A stretch of 64,000 nt of DNA from positions 1,559,338 to 1,623,337 of the forward strand of contig JAQEYU010000001.1 of NCBI GenBank assembly GCA_027692465.1. The letters run 5' to 3'. Positions 8,913 through 17,720 of the stretch are shown here, one piece after another (position 1 is the first letter of the stretch; each line of letters starts with the position of its first letter). A program made the position numbers and the translations under genes. The notes below the pieces were generated by a model. That model saw only the letters and a list, made by a program, of their open reading frames with translations, was not told where the DNA came from and made no database searches. This stretch comes from Enterococcaceae bacterium OF42-14pH9A. Its GTDB lineage: Bacteria; Bacillota; Bacilli; Lactobacillales; Enterococcaceae.

Positions 8913-11093
8913 ATGATCCGTTTTGATGAACAACAGCAGGTTTTCCACTTGCAAAACGACCAAATCAGCTACTTGATGCAGGTAGAGAGCGGCGGCTTTC
9001 TGACTCATCTGTACTTTGGCAAGCGGCTTTCCGGCTACCGGGGCAGCCGCCGCTATCCGCGCACCGACCGTTCTTTTTCACCGAATCTGCCGGGGGCCTC
9101 CGACCGTTTGTTTTCTTTGGATACGCTGTTGATGGAATATCCCGGCTATGGGTTCGGAGATTTTCGTCAGCCGGCGTTTCAGATTCGTCAGGCGGACGGC
9201 AGCCAGACAACCGATTTTCGTTACCTTAGTCATACAATCGAAGCCGGCAAACCTTCATTGCCGGGCTTGCCGGCAACTTACGGCAGTGACGATGAGGTGG
9301 AGACCTTAGTTATCTCCTTGAAAGATGAAGTTTCCGGCTTGGAGCTGCAGTTGAGCTATGCTCTTTTTGCAGGTCGACCGGTGATCGCTCGTTCTGCCAA
9401 ATTCATCAATGATGGGGATAGCAATGTCGTGCTGGAGCAAGCCGGCAGTCTGGCGTTGGACTTTCCCAAGCGGGACCTGGAATTGATCCAGCTCAACGGG
9501 ACCTGGGCCCGGGAACGTCAGTTGACTCGGGAACGGATTGAAACCGGCAGCAAGGTTCTGGACAGCAAACGAGGCTCCAGCAGTCATCAGCAAAATCCTT
9601 TTGTAGCTTTGGCAGCGCCGGAGACTACCGAATTTTCAGGGGATGTTTATGGCATGTGCCTGGTCTACAGCGGCAATCATCAGACGGTCGTTCAAAAAGA
9701 TCCCTTCGATCAGATCCGGGTCGTGATGGGGATCAATCCGTTTGGTTTTTCCTGGCAGCTGGCCTCTCAGGAAAGTTTTCAGACACCGGAAGTTCTACTG
9801 GTCTACAGCGATCAAGGCTTGAATGGGATGTCGGCGGCTTACCATGATCTGATCAACAAACAGCTGGTGCGGGGACGTTACAAAGAAGAACCGCGGCCGA
9901 CACTGATCAATAACTGGGAAGCGACTTATTTTGATTTTGACAAAGACAAGCTGGTGGCAATCTTGGATGAAGCCCAGGCTTTGGGTATCGAAATGTTTGT
10001 ACTGGATGACGGCTGGTTCGGGGTTCGTTCCGACGACCGGATGTCTTTAGGGGATTGGTTTGAATTTGAAGGGAAAATCGCAGGCGGTCTTAAAGGTATC
10101 TCAGAGGAAGTCCATCGGCGAGGTATGAAATTCGGGCTCTGGTTTGAACCGGAAATGATCTCTGAAAACAGTGACTTGTTTCGGACGCATCCTGATTGGG
10201 CATTTTCCGTACCCGGACGGCAGCCGGCATTGGGCCGTGACCAACTGGTATTGGACTTTTCCCGGCAGGATGTGCGGGACAATATCTATGCTCAGATGTC
10301 TGCCATCTTGGATAACTGTCAGATTGATTACATCAAATGGGACATGAACCGCAATATGACCGATGTCTACTCGCAGCTGTTGTCATCAGAGCGTCAGGGC
10401 GAGGTGGCTCATCGTTATATGTTGGGACTCTATGATTTTATGGAAAAATTGACGACCGCTTATCCGGAAATTTTATTTGAAGGCTGTTCCGGCGGCGGGG
10501 GGCGTTTTGATGCCGGCTTCCTGTATTATATGCCTCAAATCTGGACGTCGGACAATACTGATGCGGTCGCCCGCTTGAAAATCCAGTATGGAACCAGCTT
10601 GTGTTATCCGATATCCACAATGGGCTCTCATGTTTCGGCAATCCCGAACCACCAAACCGGGCGCAATACCAGTTTGGCAATCCGAGGCAATGTGGCAATG
10701 TCCGGTGTTTTCGGTTATGAATTGGATCTTTCTGCATTGAGCCTTGAAGAAAAAGCCGAGATCGCCCAACAGGTGGCATTTTATAAAGAACATCGGCAAT
10801 TGCTGCAGTTTGGCCGCTTTATCCGTCTCCAAGATCCTTTTGTACAAAATGATGTGGCTTGGATGTTTGTCGCACCGGATCAAAGCGAAGCGCTGGTCTT
10901 TTATTTCCGCGTGTTGGCAGAAGCGGCTTATCCGCTGATAGACTTGAAGCTGGCCGGTTTGACACCGGATGCGGTCTATGATGTGGAGGGGCAGGCTTAC
11001 ACCTCAGAGGAGCTTATGTATGCCGGCTTGTATATCGATCCGGAGCTTTCAGGGGACTATGCGACGGAACGCTTCTATCTGAAGCGTCTATAA
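8913..11093 (+). CDS. aga: GH36 alpha-galactosidase
   Basis: A 726-residue glycoside hydrolase family 36 enzyme that removes terminal alpha-1,6-linked galactose from raffinose-family sugars or melibiose. Family signatures are clear: DDGWFGVR (about residue 366), the nucleophile aspartate in YIKWDMNR (about 475) and the CSGGGGRFD segment with the acid/base region. There is no signal peptide, so it acts in the cytosol on sugars taken up by the ABC system. The 136-nt leader includes an AGCTG-A6-CAGCT hairpin around 8838-8856. Length is typical for the family. Confidence 0.94.
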   Translation: MIRFDEQQQVFHLQNDQISYLMQVESGGFLTHLYFGKRLSGYRGSRRYPRTDRSFSPNLPGASDRLFSLDTLLMEYPGYGFGDFRQPAFQIRQADGSQTTDFRYLSHTIEAGKPSLPGLPATYGSDDEVETLVISLKDEVSGLELQLSYALFAGRPVIARSAKFINDGDSNVVLEQAGSLALDFPKRDLELIQLNGTWARERQLTRERIETGSKVLDSKRGSSSHQQNPFVALAAPETTEFSGDVYGMCLVYSGNHQTVVQKDPFDQIRVVMGINPFGFSWQLASQESFQTPEVLLVYSDQGLNGMSAAYHDLINKQLVRGRYKEEPRPTLINNWEATYFDFDKDKLVAILDEAQALGIEMFVLDDGWFGVRSDDRMSLGDWFEFEGKIAGGLKGISEEVHRRGMKFGLWFEPEMISENSDLFRTHPDWAFSVPGRQPALGRDQLVLDFSRQDVRDNIYAQMSAILDNCQIDYIKWDMNRNMTDVYSQLLSSERQGEVAHRYMLGLYDFMEKLTTAYPEILFEGCSGGGGRFDAGFLYYMPQIWTSDNTDAVARLKIQYGTSLCYPISTMGSHVSAIPNHQTGRNTSLAIRGNVAMSGVFGYELDLSALSLEEKAEIAQQVAFYKEHRQLLQFGRFIRLQDPFVQNDVAWMFVAPDQSEALVFYFRVLAEAAYPLIDLKLAGLTPDAVYDVEGQAYTSEELMYAGLYIDPELSGDYATERFYLKRL

Positions 11094-11651
11094 CCGGCGG
11101 ACCCGGCGAAATCCAGGTCGGGCTCCAGTCGGCCCAAGCCAATTTGTTCGCGAGTCTCAGTGATGACGCATGAAAACCGGTGAGGCAGTTCAAGGAAAAT
11201 ACGGCAATCTCAGCTTGTGAAGGTGGGAATCCGCCGTGCCGCGGAGTGCTTGTCGTGGAAACTGTCACCGCTGTTTTCAAACACGGATTGAGATCGGTCA
11301 TTTCAAACAGTGCAAGAAACCGCAAAAATCAGCGAAGTTGGCAGGAGATGCTGGCCGTCTGCAGGATATTCAGTCCTGCGGCAGTCAGCTCGTCCCAATC
11401 GAGCTGATTTTTGCGGTTGTTTGTTTAGGCAATGTCCGGAAAAGGCCAATATTTTGGTTCTTTTTGGCGCAGCCTGCAACGTAAAAACGCGCCTATCTCC
11501 CACCTAAGTTGCGCGTGACTGCTTGATTGCGGCAGGTGCTCCAAAAAAGCAGTCCATCGGAATTTCCGGGTACACCGAAAGTGCGAACGGTCGGCCGACT
11601 GTTGATTACACAGCTTACACAGGATAGGCCTGTTTGTACGTTGCTGGAGAG
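11094..11651. repeat. Intergenic region with a repeat copy and a 16-bp inverted repeat
   Basis: No supported gene. Position 11165-11190 matches the interspersed family seen at 14473, 16756 and 21434 (consensus near GTGTCTGAAAACNCCAGTG). A perfect 16-bp inverted repeat AACCGCAAAAATCAGC/GCTGATTTTTGCGGTT (11318-11333 with 11403-11418) encloses about 69 nt that hold a second small stem (GCAGGA.../TCCTGC). The right arm is T-rich, so this may terminate the aga operon, but the loop is unusually long. Confidence 0.55.
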
Positions 11652-12308
11652 TCAGAAGATGATGTTGTCTTTGATCATCTCCAGGTCCCGAATCAGAAGC
11701 TTCCGGTCTTTCATGCAGATCGCTCCCATTTCCCGCAGCTGCTGCAGCATACGGCTAACGGAGGAAGCAGTGGTGATTCCGCAAAAATGAGCGATTTCTT
11801 CGTTGGTAACGATAAAATCGATGAGAATCCCTTCATCTGTCGGAACGCCGAATTTTTCCTGCAGTTCAAACAGCTGAGTGCAGACCGCACCGAATTTTCC
11901 GTTCATCAACATTTGTTGCAGTTTTTTCATATTGTGGAGCAGGCGAACCCGGTAATAGTCTTTGACATATTGCTGCAGGTCGCGGCTTTGGTTGATGTCT
12001 TTCCAAAATTGTACCCGATCGATGCGGTAGAGTTCGGCCACCGGGGATTCGATGCGGATATTGAAGGGGGCGTCAATGAACTGGGAATACTCATCTTTCA
12101 AAAGCGAGACGATCTCCAACTGGTTGATATAGCGCAGATTGAATTCTCGTCCGTCTTTTGAGATGACGCTGGTTTTGATGACGCCGCTTTTCAAGATATA
12201 CGCATAACTGTCCTGCAAGCCCTCATAAGTGAGGTATTTTTTGCGGGTCTTTTTGACGATGGGAAATTGGTGGGCGGTGAGATACTCCTGTAAGACGTGG
12301 TTGTCCAT
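11652..12308 (-). CDS. Crp/Fnr-family transcriptional regulator
   Basis: A 218-residue regulator with an N-terminal cyclic-nucleotide-binding-like beta barrel and a C-terminal winged helix (VTNEEIAHFCGITTASSVSRM). No N-terminal cysteine cluster of the FNR iron-sulphur type is visible. I chose the ATG at 12308 because AAGGAG lies 9 nt upstream; the longer frame to 12344 has no such site. It is transcribed away from an MFS transporter gene, its most likely local target. Confidence 0.85.
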   Translation of the reverse strand: MDNHVLQEYLTAHQFPIVKKTRKKYLTYEGLQDSYAYILKSGVIKTSVISKDGREFNLRYINQLEIVSLLKDEYSQFIDAPFNIRIESPVAELYRIDRVQFWKDINQSRDLQQYVKDYYRVRLLHNMKKLQQMLMNGKFGAVCTQLFELQEKFGVPTDEGILIDFIVTNEEIAHFCGITTASSVSRMLQQLREMGAICMKDRKLLIRDLEMIKDNIIF

Positions 12309-12775
12309 CCGATCGGGCTCCTTTGATTTTCCAGCTTGAGACAAGATCAGTTTCGTAAAGGCAGAGAGGTCTGAATTCTTGAAACTGTCGTATCCGGGGG
12401 AATGAAAATGAAAATGTATAGTTGTTTTCTGAAAAAGTGGTTGCTTTTATTAAAGACCTGCTGCAGGCAAAAAGCAATAACAAATGTTAATAAAAAATGT
12501 TGGCGGCAGATGTCGACAGCAAAACCGGTTTTTCTTGATGAAAATTTTCTGTAAACTATCGCCAACAAGTATTTGCTGCAGCGGCTGACTGTCAGAGGGC
12601 GCCCTGGCGATAGCTGCTGCAAAATGATTGGAAGCGCAGTTGTGAAAAACTTGGCTTCGCTCGGTTCAGCTGCAGGGATGAAACCTGCAGCTCTTCGATG
12701 CAGAAGCAGACTGACAGGGGCGAACTTTTTTTACGGCCGGCGCTGTACATTGTGGACTTATTGCGGGAGGAACCT
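12309..12775. other. Divergent control region between regulator and MFS transporter
   Basis: 467 nt without a gene. It contains TGTTGGCG/CGCCAACA arms around 12497 and 12561, and a 9-bp perfect hairpin AGCTGCAGG/CCTGCAGCT (12668-12676 with 12684-12692) in the transporter leader. I see no clear Crp- or FNR-type palindrome. Confidence 0.4.
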
Positions 12776-14041
12776 ATGGAAAATCAAGAGAAATTATTCA
12801 ATAAGGGGTTTGTCAGTATTACATCGATCAATTTTGTCGTCTACCTGGTATATTATCTGCTGATGGTGATCATTGCAGTGATTGCACAAGATAATCTGCA
12901 TGCCACCCTCAGTCAGGCGGGATTGGCTTCCGGGATTTATATCATCGGGACGTTGATTGCGCGGCTGTTGATGGGGAAAAAATTGGAGCTCTACGGACGT
13001 AAGGCGGTCCTGCGTTACGGAGCTTTGTTCTATCTGGCGACTACTATCGCTTATCTGTTCATTCCGGGAATCGGCGTGCTCTATGGAGTTCGTCTGCTGA
13101 ACGGCTTTGCCTACGGAACAGTTTCCACCGCCACCAATGCGATCGTCACAGCCTATATTCCTCGTTCTAAAAATGGCGAAGGAATCAATTACTACGGCTT
13201 GTCCACCAGTCTGGCAGCAGCAATCGGGCCGTTTATCGGGATGCTTCTGCTGAATCTTACGGATTTTTATACGATCATCCTCTTTTCGATTGTGTTGATT
13301 GCGGCTACCACGGTTGCCTGCTGGGTCTTCCCGGTGAAAAATATCACGTTGTCAGCGGAACATCGGGCCGCACTGAACAGTCGCAGCTTGGACAGCTTTA
13401 TTGAAAAGAAGGCATTGTTCATCACGTTTATTGCCTTTTGGATGGGCTTGGCCTATTCCAGCGTGTTGTCCTTTTTGTCTTCTTATGCGCAAGTCATTCA
13501 TTTGGTAGATGCTGCCAGCTTTTTCTTTGTTGTCTATGCCCTGGTGATCACCGCTACTCGGCCCATGTCCGGGCGGATCTTTGACGCCAAAGGGGAAAAC
13601 TATGTGATGTATCCCAGCTATCTCTTTTTGGCTGCCGGCTTGGCTGCATTGAGCTTCACTACCAGCAGCTGGCTGCTTTTAGTATCCGGTGCGCTGGTGG
13701 GCCTCGGCTACGGTACCTTTATGTCAAACGGACAAGCAGTCTGCCTGAAATCAGCCGACAGTCACCGTATCGGAATCGCGTTGTCCACTTATTTCGTCGG
13801 CTTGGATCTGGGATTGGGCGTGGGGCCGTATCTTTTCGGGATGCTGCGCAGCCACATGAGTTTTCAGAATATGTATCTGGCCGCCGCGGTCCTGCCTATC
13901 GCCTGCGCTATCGTTTATCGCTTGTTTTACCGTCAGCAAGAAGCTGTGGAAGATGCTGTAGAAGAAGTGGTAGAAGAAGTCAGTGCCAAAGCTAAAGGAA
14001 TCATCAAGCCGTTGAGCTCGGCAGATGATACAGCAAAATAA
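12776..14041 (+). CDS. MFS transporter
   Basis: A 421-residue major facilitator with about twelve hydrophobic segments. Family traits include the loop between helices 2 and 3 (GTLIARLLMGKKLELYGRK) and a second half-repeat with RPMSGRIFDAKG. The C-terminus is an acidic and Val-rich cytosolic tail (repeats of EEVVEEV). The start is the ATG after GGGAGGAACCT. Drug or metabolite export is plausible; the substrate cannot be told from sequence. Confidence 0.85.
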   Translation: MENQEKLFNKGFVSITSINFVVYLVYYLLMVIIAVIAQDNLHATLSQAGLASGIYIIGTLIARLLMGKKLELYGRKAVLRYGALFYLATTIAYLFIPGIGVLYGVRLLNGFAYGTVSTATNAIVTAYIPRSKNGEGINYYGLSTSLAAAIGPFIGMLLLNLTDFYTIILFSIVLIAATTVACWVFPVKNITLSAEHRAALNSRSLDSFIEKKALFITFIAFWMGLAYSSVLSFLSSYAQVIHLVDAASFFFVVYALVITATRPMSGRIFDAKGENYVMYPSYLFLAAGLAALSFTTSSWLLLVSGALVGLGYGTFMSNGQAVCLKSADSHRIGIALSTYFVGLDLGLGVGPYLFGMLRSHMSFQNMYLAAAVLPIACAIVYRLFYRQQEAVEDAVEEVVEEVSAKAKGIIKPLSSADDTAK

Positions 14042-14148
14042 GCGCTGTTGGCCACCGTTTTGAAGAGAATACCAATCCAAGATGCGGCAGTGGGACTGCC
14101 CGCAGAGGATTGAAAAATAATCGCCATATGGCAGGAGGTGTCCCGTGC

Positions 14149-14325
14149 ATGGAAAAAGATATGGTACAGATCATGCAGCAGACATTGAACAAATTAGACG
14201 AAATCGCCCACAAGTTGGAGCACATCGAAGTCAATACCCATCATCTGGATGATCAGCAGCACAATCTTGAAGGGGCCATGAAGCAGCTGAAACAAGTCGT
14301 GCAAAACGACAATATCATCGGTTGA
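14149..14325 (+). CDS. Small coiled-coil protein, unknown function
   Basis: A 58-residue protein with a strong AGGAGGTG site 8 nt upstream of the ATG. It is rich in Gln, Leu, His and Asp with a heptad-like pattern across most of its length, so it is probably a single amphipathic or coiled-coil helix. No signal peptide or membrane segment. It lies about 100 nt after the MFS gene and before a terminator. Not recognised. Confidence 0.6.
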   Translation: MEKDMVQIMQQTLNKLDEIAHKLEHIEVNTHHLDDQQHNLEGAMKQLKQVVQNDNIIG

Positions 14326-14412
14326 AGAAATGATTTTGATACCGGTTCCTGATGCGACCAGTCTCTTGGCTGCTTTTTGCGAGAAGCCGCGAGCAGACAA
14401 AAGTGATTGAAG

Positions 14413-14455
14413 AAGGCGGCGACAGATCAAAATGATCCTTGCCGCCGCCTTTTTG
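14413..14455 (+). terminator. Rho-independent terminator
   Basis: Stem AAGGCGGC/GCCGCCTT with internal loop, followed by TTTTT. It ends the MFS and small-protein unit. Confidence 0.8.
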
Positions 14456-14472
14456 TGTTCAGTCTGTTTAGG

Positions 14473-14499
14473 ATGCGTCTAAAAACGCCAGTGACAGCT
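14473..14499 (+). repeat. Interspersed repeat family A, copy 2
   Basis: A segment containing GCGTCTAAAAACGCCAGTG followed by ACAG, matching the family A core found at 11165, 16756 and both ends of 21434-21588. Confidence 0.6.
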
Positions 14500-14545
14500 C
14501 GTGATGAAGAGATCCGACAGCTGTTAGCGTTATTTATGCCTTTTG

Positions 14546-14845
14546 CTAAAACCAAAGCGGCATCATGGCAGCACTGAGAGCGACACCTTTGTAAATTTCC
14601 GCTTCTTTTTTCAGTTGATAATACAAGGTCAGCAACGCTTTGGGAAACTGTTCTTTGTTTTCCAGATAGCGCAGCGGAATCTCATTGCAGACCCGGACAG
14701 CAATCAGTTTCGGGTCTTCAGTTTTTTCCAATTCAGTCGCCGCCTCTAAAACAAATGCCTGCAGTTCGGGAAGGGCAGCAACTTGCGGGTCTGTGTAAGC
14801 TGTGCTTAATTGATCCATCATCGTTTTCACTCTGTTTTCAGTCAT
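14546..14845 (-). CDS. Putative enterocin A-type bacteriocin immunity protein
   Basis: A 99-residue, largely helical cytosolic protein with a good ribosome site (AGGAG, 8-nt spacer). The arrangement of a conserved LP...FVLEAATELE, a central region ending in PLRYLENKEQFP and a C-terminal helix and tail recalls the four-helix EntA immunity family, which protects producers against pediocin-like bacteriocins. No bacteriocin precursor or export gene lies nearby, so it would be an orphan immunity gene. The family call is made by eye and is tentative. Confidence 0.45.
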   Translation of the reverse strand: MTENRVKTMMDQLSTAYTDPQVAALPELQAFVLEAATELEKTEDPKLIAVRVCNEIPLRYLENKEQFPKALLTLYYQLKKEAEIYKGVALSAAMMPLWF

Positions 14846-15035
14846 TTGATCATCTCCTGAATCTTACTATACGCTACTTGCGAGAGCTGTAAAGTCGCAG
14901 AGGTTCAGGTTACAGTTTTGATAGATTTTTTCTGAAAGAAGGTCCAAGTGATACCGGTGCTTGAAAAGATCCTGATCGATATTTTTGTATCTTTTCAGTT
15001 AAGTTTCAGAACGCGACTTAATTTTCAGAAAACTC

Positions 15036-15064
15036 TTGACAATCATCTGTCGGCAGCTTATCAT
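15036..15064 (+). promoter_or_regulatory. Promoter of the aroG T-box leader
   Basis: Perfect TTGACA (15036-15041), a 17-nt spacer and TATCAT (15059-15064). Transcription would begin near 15071. Confidence 0.75.
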
Positions 15065-15070
15065 GTAACA

Positions 15071-15390
15071 AAGCAGAAAAGAAAAGCGACGATAAGAACC
15101 AGTACACTTGAGACGGATGACAGAAAGCTGCCGGCAGATGAGAGGCGCATGAGGTCAAAAGTGGAATTCCTCTTGGAGCTTCCCGCTGAATTTCAGTAGG
15201 CGGAGACGGATGTGGCCTTCGTTAACAGGCCGGGGTATCAGTACGGAGCATTCTCAGAGCTAGCGTGAGTCTGCAGCCGACAGCGTACCTGTCAAGGTGA
15301 ACGGTGCGAGCCGGACACGAACAAAGGTGGTAACACGAGCGTACAGCTTCGTCCTTTCCCAAGTGGGAGAAGACGGAGCTTTTTTGTTGT
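15071..15390 (+). promoter_or_regulatory. T-box riboswitch leader upstream of DAHP synthase
   Basis: The T-box core AAAGGTGGTAACACG lies at 15323-15337, followed by a terminator (AGCTTCGTC.../GACGGAGCT with TTTTTT, 15345-15386). The stem I side begins near AGTAC (15100) with an ACAGAAAG-type apical motif. T-boxes sense uncharged tRNA by codon-anticodon pairing and switch from termination to read-through. The gene downstream is DAHP synthase, so an aromatic amino acid tRNA is expected; a TTC (Phe) triplet near 15165 is one candidate specifier, but I could not fold stem I reliably. Confidence 0.82.
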
Positions 15391-15507
15391 CTTGCAGCTC
15401 TTGGAGGAATAGCGGCTGCCGCTATTTGTGCCAGGTAGTGAGACACTGAAATCAGTTTTTGAATGTCGGGGGTCAAAGCAGCTTTTTCAGTAACAATAAC
15501 AGCAGTG

Positions 15508-15564
15508 TTCAGGGGTCTTTCTTGAAAACAGAAAATCTGCACAATTTGTAACATCATCGCAAAA
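15508..15564 (+). repeat. 57-bp direct repeat, copy 1
   Basis: Matches 15624-15680 at about 53 of 57 positions, offset 116 bp. Both copies contain CTTGAAAACAGAAAATCTGC and TTGTAACATCATCGCAAAA. The block between the two copies is unrelated. Confidence 0.85.
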
Positions 15565-15623
15565 AAGTAGTTTTGCGGCATTGCGTCCAGGCTGCGCAAG
15601 CGCTCAAAACTAAAGCTGTCGTT

Positions 15624-15680
15624 TTCAGGGGCATTTCTTGAAAACAGAAAATCTGCATAAGTTGTAACATCATCGCAAAA
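15624..15680 (+). repeat. 57-bp direct repeat, copy 2
   Basis: Second copy of the 15508 repeat, ending 18 nt before the aroG start codon. It therefore forms the 5' untranslated segment next to the ribosome site. Confidence 0.85.
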
Positions 15681-15698
15681 CTAACAAAAAGTGGGGTA

Positions 15699-16733
15699 AT
15701 GAAAATGAGTTTTAAACAATTAAGTCAGCGTTTCAACACGGAGACAGTGAAGTCTGTTACCAAATTGGATCCGGAAGTAGCCGAAAAAAAAGCCGCTCGG
15801 GATGCCGAACTGGAAAAAATCATGACTGGTGACGATCAGCGGATTCTTTTGGTGATTGGACCGTGCTCGGCACATGATGAAGAGGCGGTAATGGAATATA
15901 CCCGTCGCTTGGCAGATCTGCAAAAAGAAGTGGCCGACAAAGTCTTCATGGTCCCGCGCGTATATACCAACAAACCCCGGACCAACGGCGACGGCTACAA
16001 AGGACTGCTGCACCAGCAGAAGATGGACGAAGGTTCAAATCTGATTCGCGGCATTATGGCGGTTCGAAAACTCCACAAGCGGGTCATTACGGAAACGGGA
16101 TTGACGACAGCCGATGAGATGTTGTATCCGGAAAATCTGGAGTTGGTGGAGGATCTGGTGAGTTACGTGGCTGTCGGAGCCCGTTCAGTCGAGGATCAGC
16201 AGCACCGTTTTGTAGCATCCGGGATCGATCAGCCGACAGGAATGAAAAATCCTACCAGCGGCAATTTGACGGTGATGTTCAACTCTTTGTACGCTGCCCA
16301 GCAAAAACAGGAGTTTATCTATAATGGTGCAGAAGTGGAATCCAGTTCGAATCCGCTGGCGCACGTCGTTTTGCGGGGAGCGTTGAACGAATGTGGAAAA
16401 AATGTGCCGAATTACCATTACGAAGACTTGATGACCGTTATCGGGATGTACAAAAAAGGGACTTACAAAAATCCTTTCATCGTCGTTGACACCAATCACG
16501 ACAACTCCGGCAAGCAGTGGGAGCAGCAGGTCCGGATCGTCAAAGAAACCATGAACAATCGCAGCTATAACGAAGACCTGAAAACGATGGTGCGGGGCTT
16601 TATGATCGAGAGCTACCTGGAAGACGGACGCCAGGAGCCGGATGGCAAAGTCTTCGGCCAATCAATCACCGATCCCTGCCTGGGCTGGGAAAAAACCGAG
16701 GAGCTGGTCCGCTGGATCCACGCCAATGCATAA
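15699..16733 (+). CDS. aroG: 3-deoxy-7-phosphoheptulonate synthase (class I)
   Basis: Condenses phosphoenolpyruvate with erythrose 4-phosphate, the entry step of aromatic amino acid synthesis. This is the 344-residue AroFGH type: LLVIGPCSAHDEEAVMEY, the PRTNGDGYKGL segment, SGIDQPTGMKNPTSGN and DTNHDNSGK are all typical. A T-box leader lies 300-600 nt upstream, so expression is probably driven by uncharged aromatic tRNA. The start may be 15699 or the in-frame ATG at 15705. A symbol such as aroF would be equally valid. Confidence 0.92.
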   Translation: MKMSFKQLSQRFNTETVKSVTKLDPEVAEKKAARDAELEKIMTGDDQRILLVIGPCSAHDEEAVMEYTRRLADLQKEVADKVFMVPRVYTNKPRTNGDGYKGLLHQQKMDEGSNLIRGIMAVRKLHKRVITETGLTTADEMLYPENLELVEDLVSYVAVGARSVEDQQHRFVASGIDQPTGMKNPTSGNLTVMFNSLYAAQQKQEFIYNGAEVESSSNPLAHVVLRGALNECGKNVPNYHYEDLMTVIGMYKKGTYKNPFIVVDTNHDNSGKQWEQQVRIVKETMNNRSYNEDLKTMVRGFMIESYLEDGRQEPDGKVFGQSITDPCLGWEKTEELVRWIHANA

Positions 16734-16755
16734 CCACTCAGCTGGATTACCAGGG

Positions 16756-16799
16756 GGTGTCTGAAAACGTCAGTGGCAGTTCTTTTGCTCCTTTTCACC
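16756..16799 (+). repeat. Interspersed repeat family A, copy 3
   Basis: GTGTCTGAAAAC, then CAGTGGCAG, then TTTTGCTCCTTTTCACC. It matches the reverse complement of 21543-21588 along its full length with few mismatches. A degenerate inverted partner may lie around 16880-16910. Confidence 0.75.
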
Positions 16800-16960
16800 A
16801 CGCTCTGCGTTGTAAAGGGGTTCTAATGACCGCATAGCTGTGCTTTATTTCCGGATCCTGGTAGGCTGCCCCCAAAAGCCGGTATTCATGGGGATTTTCA
16901 GCCCCACTGCGGCTAAAGAGGCAGTTTCTTGGTGAAAGCTGCCTGAAAAAAATAGGCGAC

Positions 16961-17051
16961 AAAAAACGATCGGCGACTGAGCCGCTTTGCAAAAGTCAGA
17001 CCCATAGTCGAACTTTTGCAAAGCGAGCAGAGCAGTCGCCGATCGTTTTTT
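16961..17051. terminator. Very long bidirectional hairpin between convergent genes
   Basis: Outer arms of 19 bp pair perfectly (16961-16979 with 17033-17051, cores CGATCGGCGACTG and CAGTCGCCGATCG). An inner 14-bp stem CGCTTTGCAAAAGT/ACTTTTGCAAAGCG (16983-16996 with 17012-17025) is also perfect. A-run and T-run flanks make it a terminator in both directions, between aroG and the minus-strand gene at 17151. It is far longer than an ordinary terminator. Confidence 0.8.
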
Positions 17052-17066
17052 ATTCAGTTGCAAAAC

Positions 17067-17143
17067 TTAGTATTTCATCCGGACCGAAATTTCTGGAGTC
17101 TTCGGACAAATTGATTTGATTTCTGTGTGGATAGAACATTAGG
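17067..17143. repeat. Short interspersed repeat family B, internally deleted copy
   Basis: A 77-bp element with imperfect terminal inverted repeats: TTAGTATTTCATCCGGACC at the left and, in reverse complement, TAATGTTCTATCC at the right. Both ends, and the inner block around ATTGATTTGATTTCTGT, match the 384-bp element at 19371-19754, of which this looks like a deletion derivative. Confidence 0.7.
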
Positions 17144-17150
17144 GGCGGTC

Positions 17151-17720
17151 TCACATCAGCGAGGGGGAGTCCGACTCTTTTACTTCATGCCCAAGATAAT
17201 GATAGACGGGATAGGCTTCGCCGGTGGGCAACCGGAACAGTTTGACTTTGAAGCGGTAGAGGATCGTCGGCAGAGTCGCGCAAGGTCGCTCTGCATAGGG
17301 AATCACCTGCTGGTCCCAGTCAGGAGCGATTGTGAACGGATCCTGATAGAGGCGCTTGTCCAGGGTTTCGGTGATTGTCTGTACCAAAGTGGGCTGGTCG
17401 GCTTTTTCTGCGTATTGTCGTAGATCGTGGAGCAGGTGTGTCCTGTTGGGGATCCGGCAAAAACTATTGCGGTGCTCGGTGATCTCTTCCAAATACTCTC
17501 TTTGGTACTGCTGCAATTTTTCCAGGGCAGCTGTGATATCCAGCTGCGAGGAGCTGAAACGGCTCAGATCCTCCAAAAGAGCGATTGGCAGTTCGGTGAT
17601 TGCCACATGGGCCTGCTCCCAGTTGGCAATCGTTTCTTCATCCCAACGAGTCTCCTGATAAAAGCGGGAGGCGGGGATTGTCAGCGCCTGATGGATAAAA
17701 CGACGGACCGGATAGTTCAT
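17151..17720 (-). CDS. Conserved-looking protein of unknown function
   Basis: A 189-residue soluble protein with a strong AAAGGAGG ribosome site. It has no signal peptide or membrane helix, a mixed helical N-terminal half and a C-terminal half rich in beta-type residues. I do not recognise a domain. It is convergent with aroG across the 91-nt hairpin. Confidence 0.7.
   Translation of the reverse strand: MNYPVRRFIHQALTIPASRFYQETRWDEETIANWEQAHVAITELPIALLEDLSRFSSSQLDITAALEKLQQYQREYLEEITEHRNSFCRIPNRTHLLHDLRQYAEKADQPTLVQTITETLDKRLYQDPFTIAPDWDQQVIPYAERPCATLPTILYRFKVKLFRLPTGEAYPVYHYLGHEVKESDSPSLM

Noticed and set aside
5603..11093. Missing ABC ATPase as evidence of a broken operon
   Set aside because: CUT1 sugar systems of Firmicutes commonly share one ATPase encoded elsewhere.
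11180..11507. Several overlapping short frames in the spacer after aga
   Set aside because: No ribosome site, low-complexity composition, and they lie across inverted repeats; not genes.
14948..15199. 83-codon frame upstream of aroG
   Set aside because: It coincides with the promoter and T-box stem I region; better explained as RNA leader.
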